Shown here piece by piece: positions 8,527 through 15,908 of a stretch of 64,000 nucleotides of DNA (its first letter is position 1; every line of letters starts with the position of its first letter). The notes under the pieces were generated by a model, which did no database searches, was not told where the DNA came from, and saw only the letters and a list, made by a program, of their open reading frames with translations. The stretch is from Aedoeadaptatus coxii (GTDB lineage Bacteria; Bacillota; Clostridia; Tissierellales; Peptoniphilaceae). The DNA lies in NCBI RefSeq assembly GCF_903819215.1, contig NZ_CAIJCT010000016.1. One strand, written 5' to 3'. Both the position numbers and the translations under genes were made by a program.

Positions 8527-10038
8527 TTATTTCCATAAACTGCGGCCGGTCATGGCCTCGGGTTTTTCGATGTATAATTCTTCTAAAATAGTCGGCGCAA
8601 TATCGGCGAGAATGCCGTCGTCCAGCTGCCGCTCAAATCCCACGGGAATTAAAAATACGGGATTGGTCGTGTGGGATGTTACGGGATTTCCCTCTTCATC
8701 TTTCATGACGTCGCAATTGCCGTGATCCGCCGTGATGAGCGCGCGACCGCCTTTTTTCTCTAAGGCGTCCAATACGTTTCCGAGGGATTCATCCACCGCT
8801 TCCACCGCGCGAATGGCGGCTTCCAATACGCCGGTGTGGCCTACCATGTCGGGATTGGCGTAGTTGACGATGTAAACATCGGCGAGATCTTTATTAATGG
8901 CATTAATAAGTTGGCGTCCGACGAGATCGGCGCGCATTTCCGGCTCCAAATCGTAGGTCGCCACTTTCGGCGAAGGCACGAGGATGCGGTATTCTCCCTT
9001 GTAGGGATTTTCCCTGCCGCCGCTTAAAAAGAAAGTGACGTGGGCATATTTTTCCGTCTCGGCAATGCGAAGTTGCTTCATGCCCTGATCGGAAATAACC
9101 TGCCCCAAAGTATCTTTCAATTCCTCTTTCGGATACATAACGTGGGTGTCGGGAATAGTTTCGTCGTAATCGGTCATGGTGACCATATGCACTTTCGGGA
9201 AAAGTTTGCGCTCAAATCCGTCGAATGCGGAATCGGTAAAGGTGCGCACAATTTCCCGAGCGCGATCGGGGCGGAAGTTAAAGAACAGGAATACGTCGCC
9301 GTCTTTTATACGGCCTACGGCTTCCCCATTGCGTTCCAGGTAAGCGGGCTCGAAAAATTCGTCCGTATTATGTTCTTTGTAAGAAGTTTCAAAGAGCCCA
9401 TCGGCGTCTGCAAAACCTCGTCCTTTTCCCTGAGTGAAGAGATCGTAGGCCACTTCTACACGCTCCCAGCGCGTGTCTCTGTCCATGGCGTAAAAGCGAC
9501 CGATTAAACTCACCACTTCCCCTGCCCCTAGGGCTTTCAGGTCGTCCTGCAGCTTTTTAATTTCTTCGCGAGCCGATGTAGGCGGTACATCTCGTCCGTC
9601 TAATATAGCGTGAATGTAAATTTTTTCCACGCCCGCTTCTTTGGCGAGTTTCACGAGGGCTATGAGATGATCCCTATGGGAGTGGACGCCGCCGTCGGAT
9701 ACGAGCCCGACCAAATGAAGGGCATGATCCTTCGCATGCAAAAAGCCTTCTTGCAGAACGGGGTTTTTCGCCAACGTGCCGTCTTTTGCGTCGCGGGTAA
9801 TGCGCGTTAACTCTTGATAGACGACGCGGCCGGCGCCGATATTCGTATGGCCCACTTCGGAATTTCCCATTTGGCCGTCAGGCAAACCGACAGCTTCTCC
9901 CGACGCTTCCAGTTTGCCGTAGCCCTTTGCCATTAAGCGATCCAATACGGGCGTATGGGCTTGATCGAAAGCATTGTTGGGGCCTCCTTCGGCGAGTCCC
10001 AGCCCGTCGAGTATAGCGAGTAAAAGTGGCTTAGACAT
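8527..10038 (-). CDS. gpmI: 2,3-bisphosphoglycerate-independent phosphoglycerate mutase
   Basis: Interconverts 3- and 2-phosphoglycerate by the Mn-dependent, cofactor-independent route. 503 residues, typical. The alkaline-phosphatase-like metal site is seen in ILDGLGL near 9-15, the phosphorylated serine S60 in GQMGNSEVGHTNIG, and further ligands in NYANPDMVGHTG and ITADHGNCD. The ATG overlaps the end of tpiA by eight bases. Fourth gene of the gap-pgk-tpiA-gpmI-eno run. Confidence 0.98.
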   Translation of the reverse strand: MSKPLLLAILDGLGLAEGGPNNAFDQAHTPVLDRLMAKGYGKLEASGEAVGLPDGQMGNSEVGHTNIGAGRVVYQELTRITRDAKDGTLAKNPVLQEGFLHAKDHALHLVGLVSDGGVHSHRDHLIALVKLAKEAGVEKIYIHAILDGRDVPPTSAREEIKKLQDDLKALGAGEVVSLIGRFYAMDRDTRWERVEVAYDLFTQGKGRGFADADGLFETSYKEHNTDEFFEPAYLERNGEAVGRIKDGDVFLFFNFRPDRAREIVRTFTDSAFDGFERKLFPKVHMVTMTDYDETIPDTHVMYPKEELKDTLGQVISDQGMKQLRIAETEKYAHVTFFLSGGRENPYKGEYRILVPSPKVATYDLEPEMRADLVGRQLINAINKDLADVYIVNYANPDMVGHTGVLEAAIRAVEAVDESLGNVLDALEKKGGRALITADHGNCDVMKDEEGNPVTSHTTNPVFLIPVGFERQLDDGILADIAPTILEELYIEKPEAMTGRSLWK

Positions 10039-10762
10039 GGGAAACCTCGTCGATAATGCCCTTAAAGGAATCCGCCTTTAAACTTGCGCCGCCGACGAGG
10101 ACGCCGTCGATTTCGCCCGCCTTTAAAAAGCCCGCCACATTGTCGGCCTTCACGCTGCCGCCATAGAGAATCCTTACAGCTTCTCGGTAGCTTTCGGGAA
10201 GTTCTTTACGAATATCCGAAATGACCTCATTGGCATCCTCCGCACTTGCGGTTTTCCCCGTGCCGATGGCCCAAATCGGCTCATAAGCCAAGAGGAAATG
10301 GTCGTCCTTTACGGATTCTAAGGCCGAGTGCACTTGTTTCTTTAAAAAATCCATGCGCTTGCCGCTAGCGTAAACTGCTTCGTCTTCACCGAAGCAAATA
10401 ATAGGCGTCAGACCCGTTTCAATGGCGCGGGCGATTTTCTTTTGAATGACCGCGTCGCTTTCCCCTCTTCCGCGGCATTCGCTATGCCCGATAATGACGT
10501 AGCGACAGCCTATATCCTTTAGCATTTCCCCGGCGATTTCTCCCGTATGGGCGCCGAAAGTGTCTTCCGAAAGATTTTGTGCCGCCAGGGCGAAGTCCGT
10601 CTTTTCGATATACGATGCCACCCGATCCAAATGAGTAAAGGGCGGCGCGATAATCACTTCCGCGCCCTTTGCTTCCACGGGAACCAATGCTTTAATAAGC
10701 GCTTCCCCTTCTTTCAGGGTGGTGTTCATTTTCCAATTGCCGGCAACAACTTTTTGTCTCAT
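10031..10762 (-). CDS. tpiA: triosephosphate isomerase
   Basis: Interconverts dihydroxyacetone phosphate and glyceraldehyde 3-phosphate. 243 residues. GNWKMN at 7-12 carries the catalytic lysine; the electrophilic histidine is in VIIGHSE, the catalytic glutamate in LAYEPIWAIGTG, and the phosphate loop is ILYGGSVKADN. The stretch after the histidine reads GHSECRG where most isomerases have GHSERR, a conservative-looking local deviation. One base separates its start from the pgk stop. Confidence 0.97.
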   Translation of the reverse strand: MRQKVVAGNWKMNTTLKEGEALIKALVPVEAKGAEVIIAPPFTHLDRVASYIEKTDFALAAQNLSEDTFGAHTGEIAGEMLKDIGCRYVIIGHSECRGRGESDAVIQKKIARAIETGLTPIICFGEDEAVYASGKRMDFLKKQVHSALESVKDDHFLLAYEPIWAIGTGKTASAEDANEVISDIRKELPESYREAVRILYGGSVKADNVAGFLKAGEIDGVLVGGASLKADSFKGIIDEVSHV

Positions 10763-10763
10763 A

Positions 10764-11942
10764 TTAAACCCCTTCTATGGCTTGAATGGCGGGGAGAGAT
10801 TTTCCCTCTAAAAATTCCAAACTGGCGCCGCCGCCGGATGAAATATGGCTCATTTTATGGGCGAGTCCGGATTGTGTAATGGCCGCTGCGGAATCGCCGC
10901 CGCCGATGACCACTTCCCCGTCCAGTGCGCCTAAACATTCGGCGAGGGCGACTGTGCCCTTGTCGAAAGGCTTGGTTTCAAACACGCCGGCCGGCCCGTT
11001 CCAGACGACAGATTTCGCCGTCTTCAACACATCGCCGTAACGGCGAACCGTATCTTCGCCAATATCCAGCGCCATTTCGTCGGCTCCGATGGTATCAGCG
11101 GAAACGGTGTGGGCGGTTTCCGGTGCGTCGATCCCCTTTGCCACCACGAGATCTGTGGGGAGGAGAAGCTTCACGCCTTTTGCTTCCGCTTTTTCCACGA
11201 GCATCTTCGCCTTTTCCACTTCCCCTTCTTCCACGAGGGAGGCGCCCATGTTTTTGCCTTCACTCAATAAGAAGGTATTCGCCATGGCGCCTACGATTAA
11301 CACGCCGTCGCATACGTCGATTAAATGCTCGATAACGGCAATCTTATCGCTGACTTTGGCGCCGCCTAAAATGGCAATAAAGGGACGTTTCGGGCTGTTT
11401 AAAAGTTCCGAAAGCACTTTCACTTCTTTACCCATTAAAAAGCCGAGAGCCGAGGGAAGTTCCTTTACAATGCCTACATTGGACGCATGGGCGCGGTGAG
11501 CGGTACCGAAGGCGTCGTTGACGTAGCAATCGGCGAGGGATGCCAATTCTTTGGCAAAGGCGGGATCATTTTTCTTTTCTTCGTTTCTGAAACGGAGATT
11601 TTCCAAAAGACCGATGTCGCCGGGTTTTAAATTCCGCGCCATAGCCACTACATGGTCGTCGACGACACGCTCAGAAAACATGGGGATAATTTCTTTCCCC
11701 AACACTTTTTCAGCCGCTTGGCGTACAGGCTCCATGCTGAACCCTTCGTCGTATTCCCCTTTCGGGCGGCCGCGATGACTCATTAAAATCACAGCGGCTC
11801 CTTGTTCCAGCAAATAATCGATAGTGGGCTTTGCCGCTTCAATGCGGGTCGTATCGGTTACATTCTTGTCCTTAACGGGAACATTAAAATCCACCCTGAC
11901 GAGGACAGTCTTTCCCGAAACATTCAGTGATTGAATATCCAT
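10764..11942 (-). CDS. pgk: phosphoglycerate kinase
   Basis: Makes ATP from 1,3-bisphosphoglycerate. 392 residues, two Rossmann-like domains. Recognisable segments are VLVRVDFNVPVKD, LMSHRGRPKG, LLENLRFRNEE, the hinge-flanking AILGGAKVSDKI and the nucleotide site VWNGPAGVFE, with GGGDSAAA near the C-terminus. Second gene of the glycolytic run; a terminator-like hairpin separates it from gap. Confidence 0.98.
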   Translation of the reverse strand: MDIQSLNVSGKTVLVRVDFNVPVKDKNVTDTTRIEAAKPTIDYLLEQGAAVILMSHRGRPKGEYDEGFSMEPVRQAAEKVLGKEIIPMFSERVVDDHVVAMARNLKPGDIGLLENLRFRNEEKKNDPAFAKELASLADCYVNDAFGTAHRAHASNVGIVKELPSALGFLMGKEVKVLSELLNSPKRPFIAILGGAKVSDKIAVIEHLIDVCDGVLIVGAMANTFLLSEGKNMGASLVEEGEVEKAKMLVEKAEAKGVKLLLPTDLVVAKGIDAPETAHTVSADTIGADEMALDIGEDTVRRYGDVLKTAKSVVWNGPAGVFETKPFDKGTVALAECLGALDGEVVIGGGDSAAAITQSGLAHKMSHISSGGGASLEFLEGKSLPAIQAIEGV

Positions 11943-11954
11943 AAAACCTCCAAG

Positions 11955-11979
11955 AAAAATCGAGCCCCTAAGAGCTCGA
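11955..11979 (-). terminator. terminator-like hairpin between gap and pgk
   Basis: Six-bp stem TCGAGC/GCTCGA (11974-11979 with 11960-11965) followed in the minus-strand RNA by UUUUU. The position suggests that gap is expressed more strongly than the distal genes through partial termination. Confidence 0.6.
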
Positions 11980-11985
11980 CTTCAT

Positions 11986-12996
11986 TTACATTTTTTCTGC
12001 AACTAAACTTGCCAAGTCGATAACTCGTTGACTATAACCCCATTCATTGTCGTACCAGGAGAACACTTTTACGAATTTTCTGTGGGCCAAGGTAAGGGAT
12101 GCGTCGAAAATAGAAGCGTGGGGATCGGCGATAATATCGGCTGAAACGATGGGATCTTCCGTATAAGCTAAAATGCCTTTCATCGGGCCTTCCGCCGCTT
12201 TCTTGACAGCTGCATTAATTTCTTCCACAGTGGCTTCTTTTTCAAGTTCGAAAACCATGTCGGTAATGGAACCGGTGGGAACGGGAACGCGAAGGGCGTG
12301 GCCGTCCAATTTGCCGGCGAGTTCGGGAATAACTTGGGCTACGGCTTTAGCTGCTCCCGTAGAAGTGGGGATAATATTTTCCGCTGCGGCGCGCGCTCTT
12401 CGCCAGTCTTTTTTGTGTTTGGCATCGTGAATGTGTTGGTCATTGGTATAGGCGTGAACCGTTGTCATCATGCCCTTTTCAATGCCGAAGGTATCGAGTA
12501 TAATTTTGGTCACCGGCGCCATGCAGTTCGTGGTGCAAGATGCGTTGGATAAGAAATGATGTTTTTCATTGTCGTAAAGATGATCGTTTACGCCCATGAC
12601 GATGGTAATGTCTTCCCCTTTTGTAGGAGCGGAGACGATCACTTTCTTAGCGCCTGCAGCGAAGTGTTTTTCCACGCCTTCTCTGTCTTTAAAAGCGCCG
12701 GTGGTATCGATGACGATGTCCACATTATTTGCTTTCCAGGGAATATTTTGAGGATCACGTTCGGCCGTAATGACGATGTCTTTGCCGTCGATTTTAAAGC
12801 CCTTGTCCGTTACGTCGATTTCGCCGGGGTAACGACGATAGACCGTATCGTATTTAAATAGGTGAGCCATTAAGCTCCAATCGCCGCTGGCATTTAATTG
12901 AACCAGTTCAAAAGGTAAATCCTTGCGAAGACAAATTCCCCGAACCACGTCGCGACCGATGCGACCGAAACCGTTTACGCCTACACGAATTGACAT
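11986..12996 (-). CDS. gap: glyceraldehyde-3-phosphate dehydrogenase, type I
   Basis: Oxidises glyceraldehyde 3-phosphate with NAD+ and phosphate. 336 residues from the ATG at 12996 (MSIRVGVNGFGRIGRDV), which has a strong AGGAGGAAACA site; a longer frame from 13041 lacks one. The Rossmann motif NGFGRIG is at the N-terminus, the catalytic cysteine in SNASCTTNCMAP, the histidine in TTVHAYTNDQ, and the C-terminal WYDNEWGYSQRV is intact. First gene of the glycolytic run. No cggR-type regulator gene precedes it. Confidence 0.98.
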   Translation of the reverse strand: MSIRVGVNGFGRIGRDVVRGICLRKDLPFELVQLNASGDWSLMAHLFKYDTVYRRYPGEIDVTDKGFKIDGKDIVITAERDPQNIPWKANNVDIVIDTTGAFKDREGVEKHFAAGAKKVIVSAPTKGEDITIVMGVNDHLYDNEKHHFLSNASCTTNCMAPVTKIILDTFGIEKGMMTTVHAYTNDQHIHDAKHKKDWRRARAAAENIIPTSTGAAKAVAQVIPELAGKLDGHALRVPVPTGSITDMVFELEKEATVEEINAAVKKAAEGPMKGILAYTEDPIVSADIIADPHASIFDASLTLAHRKFVKVFSWYDNEWGYSQRVIDLASLVAEKM

Positions 12997-13044
12997 TGTT
13001 TCCTCCTTAAAATTAAATTCATTTTCATATCTATTGTTCATTGA

Positions 13045-13097
13045 CCTGCGACATGTACGCGCCGCAGGATTCGATTAAAACCGTCAGTTTCATCATA
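13045..13097 (-). promoter_or_regulatory. gap leader region with hairpin and weak -10
   Basis: A TATGAT hexamer (13092-13097, minus strand) could be the -10 of gap; no good -35 is visible. Downstream in the leader, CCTGCG and CGCAGG (13045-13050 and 13063-13068) form a six-bp stem with a 12-base loop. Weak evidence. Confidence 0.3.
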
Positions 13098-13147
13098 TCA
13101 GAAACTTGGCTTCTGTGCGACATCTTCACTAAAAGAAAGGATAAAAT

Positions 13148-13657
13148 ATGCTCTTTGTACTCCTCGGCCCATCGGGATCTGGGAAAACCACTCAGGCGGA
13201 AAAACTCGCCGAGCTTCCCCATTTCCATAAGATCATTACCGCCACCACGCGCCCTCCGCGCCCGAGCGAAAAAGACGGGCGGGATTATTATTTTTTATCG
13301 GACACGGGCTACGACGAGAAATTAAAACGAGGCGAACTTTTGGCGCCGACCCAAATCCACGGCGCCCGCTACGGCATTCCCAAAGAAGATCTCCTCGCCC
13401 TCGCCCAATCGAACCATCGCCACGGCGTCGTGGTCTTGGACGACCTCGGGGCAAAGGAATTGCGCGCGCTGGGCGCCATCGCCATCGCCTTAACCTTACC
13501 GGAAGCGGAGCGCCATCGTCGCCTCGAGCGTCGTAAAGAAAAAGGCCGCTTCCAAAGAGAAGAAACAGACTTTATAGCCGATGACACTCTTTCCTCGGAA
13601 GGCGATGTGGAAGATGTCTTTTGCCATCTAAAAAACTGCGTGGAAAAATATTTGTAA
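13148..13657 (+). CDS. guanylate-kinase-like P-loop protein, short and divergent
   Basis: 169 residues, shorter than housekeeping guanylate kinase (about 200). It has a P-loop LLGPSGSGKTT at 6-16 and the GMP-kinase signature in altered form, TATTRPPRPSEKDGRDYYFL near 36-55. The GMP-recognition glutamate segment (LEWAE in Gmk) is replaced by LLAPTQIHGARYGIP, and the LEI-D-QGA strand is reduced to VVLDDLGAKEL. Likely a nucleotide kinase paralogue with changed specificity rather than the essential Gmk. It is transcribed away from gap and followed by an exporter gene. AAAGAAAGGA precedes the ATG. Confidence 0.7.
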   Translation: MLFVLLGPSGSGKTTQAEKLAELPHFHKIITATTRPPRPSEKDGRDYYFLSDTGYDEKLKRGELLAPTQIHGARYGIPKEDLLALAQSNHRHGVVVLDDLGAKELRALGAIAIALTLPEAERHRRLERRKEKGRFQREETDFIADDTLSSEGDVEDVFCHLKNCVEKYL

Positions 13658-13683
13658 TCTCTCCCTGAATTTTTACCCCTACA

Positions 13684-13712
13684 TTCTCGTTGTGCTACAC
13701 TATCTTCGAGGT
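13684..13712 (+). promoter_or_regulatory. possible promoter of the EamA transporter gene
   Basis: TACACT as a -10 with a TTACCC-like -35 17 bases upstream (approximate positions). The match to the -35 consensus is poor. Confidence 0.25.
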
Positions 13713-13717
13713 GTGTT

Positions 13718-14665
13718 ATGAATTTAATCTATGTTTTTGTCGCAGCCCTTTTATTTTCCTCCATGGAAGTCGCCATTAAATTAACCGGCGGCGTCTTTCA
13801 CCCGGTGCAGCTGAATTTTATTCGTTTCCTCGTCGCGGCCCTTATCCTCCTTCCCCTTAGCAGAAGAGAGCTTAAACAGGTTCACTATACACTAAGCGGA
13901 AAAGATTACATACACTTTGCCTTTACGGGCTTTCTCTGCATCGTCGTGTCCATGACCTTTTACACATTGTCCGTTTCATTTCTGGACGCCCACGTGGCGG
14001 GGATTTTATTTTGCTCCAATACCTTTTTCTCTATGATCCTCGCCCACTTCTTTACGTCGGAAAAAATCAGCCGCAGAACCTTTTATTCCGTACTTCTTTC
14101 CTTCGTGGGCTTTCTCATTTTAGTAAACCCCTTCCATTTTAAAGGATCCTTTTTAGGCGTCGTCATTATTTCCATTTCCGCCCTAACCTTTTCCCTTTAC
14201 GCCCTTGTCGGAAAAGTCCTTTACGGCGACAAACCCTTTAAAGCCCCTACCATTACGTCCTATTCCTTCTTCTTCGGCGTGGCGGAACTTTTCATCCTCA
14301 TCGCCCTATCCCACACGCAAGGGGCGGCGAAGCTTTTATCCGCCATGGGATTGGATCTTTTCGTGGACATCCCGATTTTAAAAGGCATAGCCGGAGACAA
14401 TCTGCTCATTCTCCTCTACATTTGCATCTTCGTAACGGGCATCGGCTTTGCGAGTCACTTCTTCGCCGTGGAGAAAAATCCCGTGTCCATATCCTCCCTC
14501 GTCTTCGCCGTAAAACCCGTACTCGCCTCCATGATGGCGTCGATCTTCTTAGGTGACCGGATTTACCCCTACGAAATCGTGGGCATCATTATCATATCCG
14601 TGGCATCGAGCTCCATCTTTATGGAACGACTGATCGACGAAAAGAAACTAAAGACAGAACCATAA
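13718..14665 (+). CDS. EamA-family (DMT superfamily) transporter
   Basis: 315-residue integral membrane protein with about ten predicted helices arranged as two EamA repeats: the first starts at the N-terminus (VFVAALLFSSMEVAIKLTGG), the second near 150 (LGVVIISISALTFSLYALVG) and ends in FLGDRIYPYEIVGIIIIS, a typical repeat ending. Drug/metabolite transporters of this type export amino acids, nucleosides or small metabolites; the substrate is unknown. ATG at 13718 follows GAGGTG. The gene is monocistronic and ends in a strong terminator. Confidence 0.85.
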   Translation: MNLIYVFVAALLFSSMEVAIKLTGGVFHPVQLNFIRFLVAALILLPLSRRELKQVHYTLSGKDYIHFAFTGFLCIVVSMTFYTLSVSFLDAHVAGILFCSNTFFSMILAHFFTSEKISRRTFYSVLLSFVGFLILVNPFHFKGSFLGVVIISISALTFSLYALVGKVLYGDKPFKAPTITSYSFFFGVAELFILIALSHTQGAAKLLSAMGLDLFVDIPILKGIAGDNLLILLYICIFVTGIGFASHFFAVEKNPVSISSLVFAVKPVLASMMASIFLGDRIYPYEIVGIIIISVASSSIFMERLIDEKKLKTEP

Positions 14666-14671
14666 AACAAA

Positions 14672-14720
14672 AAACAAGTAAGCAACTTCCGGAAATGGAG
14701 AGACTTACTTGTTTTTTTTA
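14672..14720 (+). terminator. terminator after EamA gene
   Basis: 11-bp stem AAACAAGTAAG (14672-14682) with CTTACTTGTTT (14704-14714), then a run of T. Confidence 0.85.
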
Positions 14721-14770
14721 TATTCTTAATAACGAGTGACTTTAAGTGATTTAGACAGCTAACGGGATCT

Positions 14771-14784
14771 AGTCTAGCTAGACT
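14771..14784. promoter_or_regulatory. perfect palindrome AGTCTAGCTAGACT
   Basis: A 14-base perfect palindrome holding two CTAG tetranucleotides, with a third CTAG just upstream. It sits between two converging terminators. Function unknown; it could be a protein-binding site. Confidence 0.3.
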
Positions 14785-14803
14785 CCCCAATAATTAACGT
14801 GGC

Positions 14804-14833
14804 ACAAAAAAAGAGCGGTACACACCGCTCTTT
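14804..14833 (-). terminator. terminator after small membrane protein pair
   Basis: 10-bp stem AAAGAGCGGT (14810-14819) with 14824-14833 and a four-base loop; the minus-strand RNA ends in a run of seven or more U. Confidence 0.88.
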
Positions 14834-14842
14834 CGCTTCTAT

Positions 14843-15115
14843 TTATATTAATACGCCTGCAATATCCATAATTGCCATAACGACCGAGGATAGGAATAAG
14901 CTGCCTGCCAAGATCATAAACACGAGTTTACGTTGTTTAGCGAGAGCCGCAACGAGCATAGCGCCGCCGAAGAAAGTGTACACACCTTCCGGACTTATCA
15001 CACTGCTGTGCGCACCCATGGAAAGACCGAGGCAAGGGATAAGTAAAAACAACACGCCTGCCAACACATAAGAAAGTTTGCCTTCTAACGCCATGTTTTC
15101 TAATTTCTTTTCCAT
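14843..15115 (-). CDS. small three-helix membrane protein, paralogue 2
   Basis: 90 residues from the ATG at 15115 (MEKKLENMALEGKLSY), chosen because AGGGAGGAAATT precedes it; an upstream in-frame start at 15139 lacks a site. I do not recognise the family. Three hydrophobic segments can be seen: LSYVLAGVLFLLIPCLGL, a central YTFFGGAMLVAALA, and VFMILAGSLFLSSVVMAIMD. It is clearly homologous to the protein encoded upstream at 15159-15434: both share GKLSY-x2-AG-x-L, a SPE-x2-Y-x-F element, AL-x2-Q-x-KL and AGSLFLSS. The two form an operon with a terminator after this gene. Confidence 0.75.
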   Translation of the reverse strand: MEKKLENMALEGKLSYVLAGVLFLLIPCLGLSMGAHSSVISPEGVYTFFGGAMLVAALAKQRKLVFMILAGSLFLSSVVMAIMDIAGVLI

Positions 15116-15133
15116 AATTTCCTCCCTTTCGCC

Positions 15134-15152
15134 GGGCAACTAGCTTTTGCCC
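15134..15152 (-). other. intergenic hairpin between the paralogous membrane genes
   Basis: Six-bp stem GGGCAA/TTGCCC with a seven-base loop and no U-run; perhaps a processing or stability element. Confidence 0.35.
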
Positions 15153-15158
15153 AACGTT

Positions 15159-15434
15159 TTAAAAAAACATACCGATCATTTCGCTGGCGACAATGGCGGT
15201 GCTGGATAAGAACAAGCTGCCGGCCATAACGCCAAAGAATAACTTCCATTGTCTGGTCAGAGCGGCTAATGCACCGACTCCGATGTAGAACAGGTAGAAA
15301 TGCTCAGGACTTACAAAACTGGTATTGAATAATTGACCGGATACTATAGCAGTCGGCAATGCCAATAACAAAATACCTGCCATAATATAAGACAACTTAC
15401 CGATAAAATTCATTCCAACCCATTTCTTCGTCAT
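15159..15434 (-). CDS. small three-helix membrane protein, paralogue 1
   Basis: 91 residues from the ATG at 15434 (MTKKWVGMNFIGKLSY) with AGGAGGAAAG upstream; the frame is open further upstream but without a site. Unrecognised family, three predicted helices (KLSYIMAGILLLALPTAIVSG; YLFYIGVGALAALT; LFFGVMAGSLFLSSTAIVA). It is about 40 percent identical by eye to the next gene, so the pair arose by tandem duplication. A readable promoter lies at 15517-15544 and a long leader hairpin at 15470-15497. Charged residues outside the helices are few; a role as a membrane accessory subunit is possible but not shown. Confidence 0.75.
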   Translation of the reverse strand: MTKKWVGMNFIGKLSYIMAGILLLALPTAIVSGQLFNTSFVSPEHFYLFYIGVGALAALTRQWKLFFGVMAGSLFLSSTAIVASEMIGMFF

Positions 15435-15469
15435 GATCTTTCCTCCTACAATAAATTTTTCATTCGACG

Positions 15470-15497
15470 AAATCACGTTATTTTTGTAATGTGATTT
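15470..15497 (-). promoter_or_regulatory. 28-base leader hairpin
   Basis: AAATCACGTTAT pairs with GTAATGTGATTT (12 bp including two G-U type pairs) around TTTT. It lies in the presumed 5' leader between the promoter and the first small membrane gene, so it may be an operator or an RNA element. Confidence 0.5.
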
Positions 15498-15516
15498 ATT
15501 TATCATTTCTACGTTA

Positions 15517-15544
15517 ATTATAATACTTGCGTAAAAATAGGCAA
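15517..15544 (-). promoter_or_regulatory. sigma-A-type promoter for the small membrane gene pair
   Basis: Minus-strand -35 TTGCCT (15539-15544), 16-base spacer, -10 TATAAT (15517-15522). Confidence 0.65.
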
Positions 15545-15861
15545 CTCGACGCCACCGCAGTTTCTATCGCTTTAATACAATATAAGGCTGTATATACGGC
15601 TAAATCTTTGTGTCTTATATTTAACAAGATATATTTTTCTGTTTTTCTTTTTATTGGCGAAAAAATCATTCTTTCTGCCACAAATTTTAATTTTTTCATC
15701 GGAATTTATTTTCTATTTTTCCGTATTCTCGCAGCATTTTTTATATCTTTCACTCTTCTTACTTGTTAAAAGTTAAATTTGTATGCTTCATATAATCTAT
15801 TTTACGTAGTCGAAAGTCGCAAAAATGCAGGATACTCTGTGCTTTTTACAATATTCCATTA
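15545..15861. other. AT-rich intergenic stretch without a recognised gene
   Basis: About 315 bases between the promoter of the small membrane genes and a terminator. Only short frames with no ribosome site are present; I see no RNA gene or repeat in it. Confidence 0.6.
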
Positions 15862-15893
15862 AAAAATCAGCCTGAATGTTCAGACTGATTTTT
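15862..15893 (-). terminator. terminator after M20 peptidase gene
   Basis: AAAAATCAG/CTGATTTTT stem extended by CTGAA/TTCAG across one mismatch; U-rich on both strands, placed right after the M20 stop. Confidence 0.8.
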
Positions 15894-15908
15894 CATTCTC
15901 AATATCTT

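Noticed and set aside
13031..13228. 65-residue minus-strand ORF in front of gap, possible leader peptide
   Set aside because: It covers the presumed gap promoter and lacks a convincing ribosome site; no conserved feature is visible.
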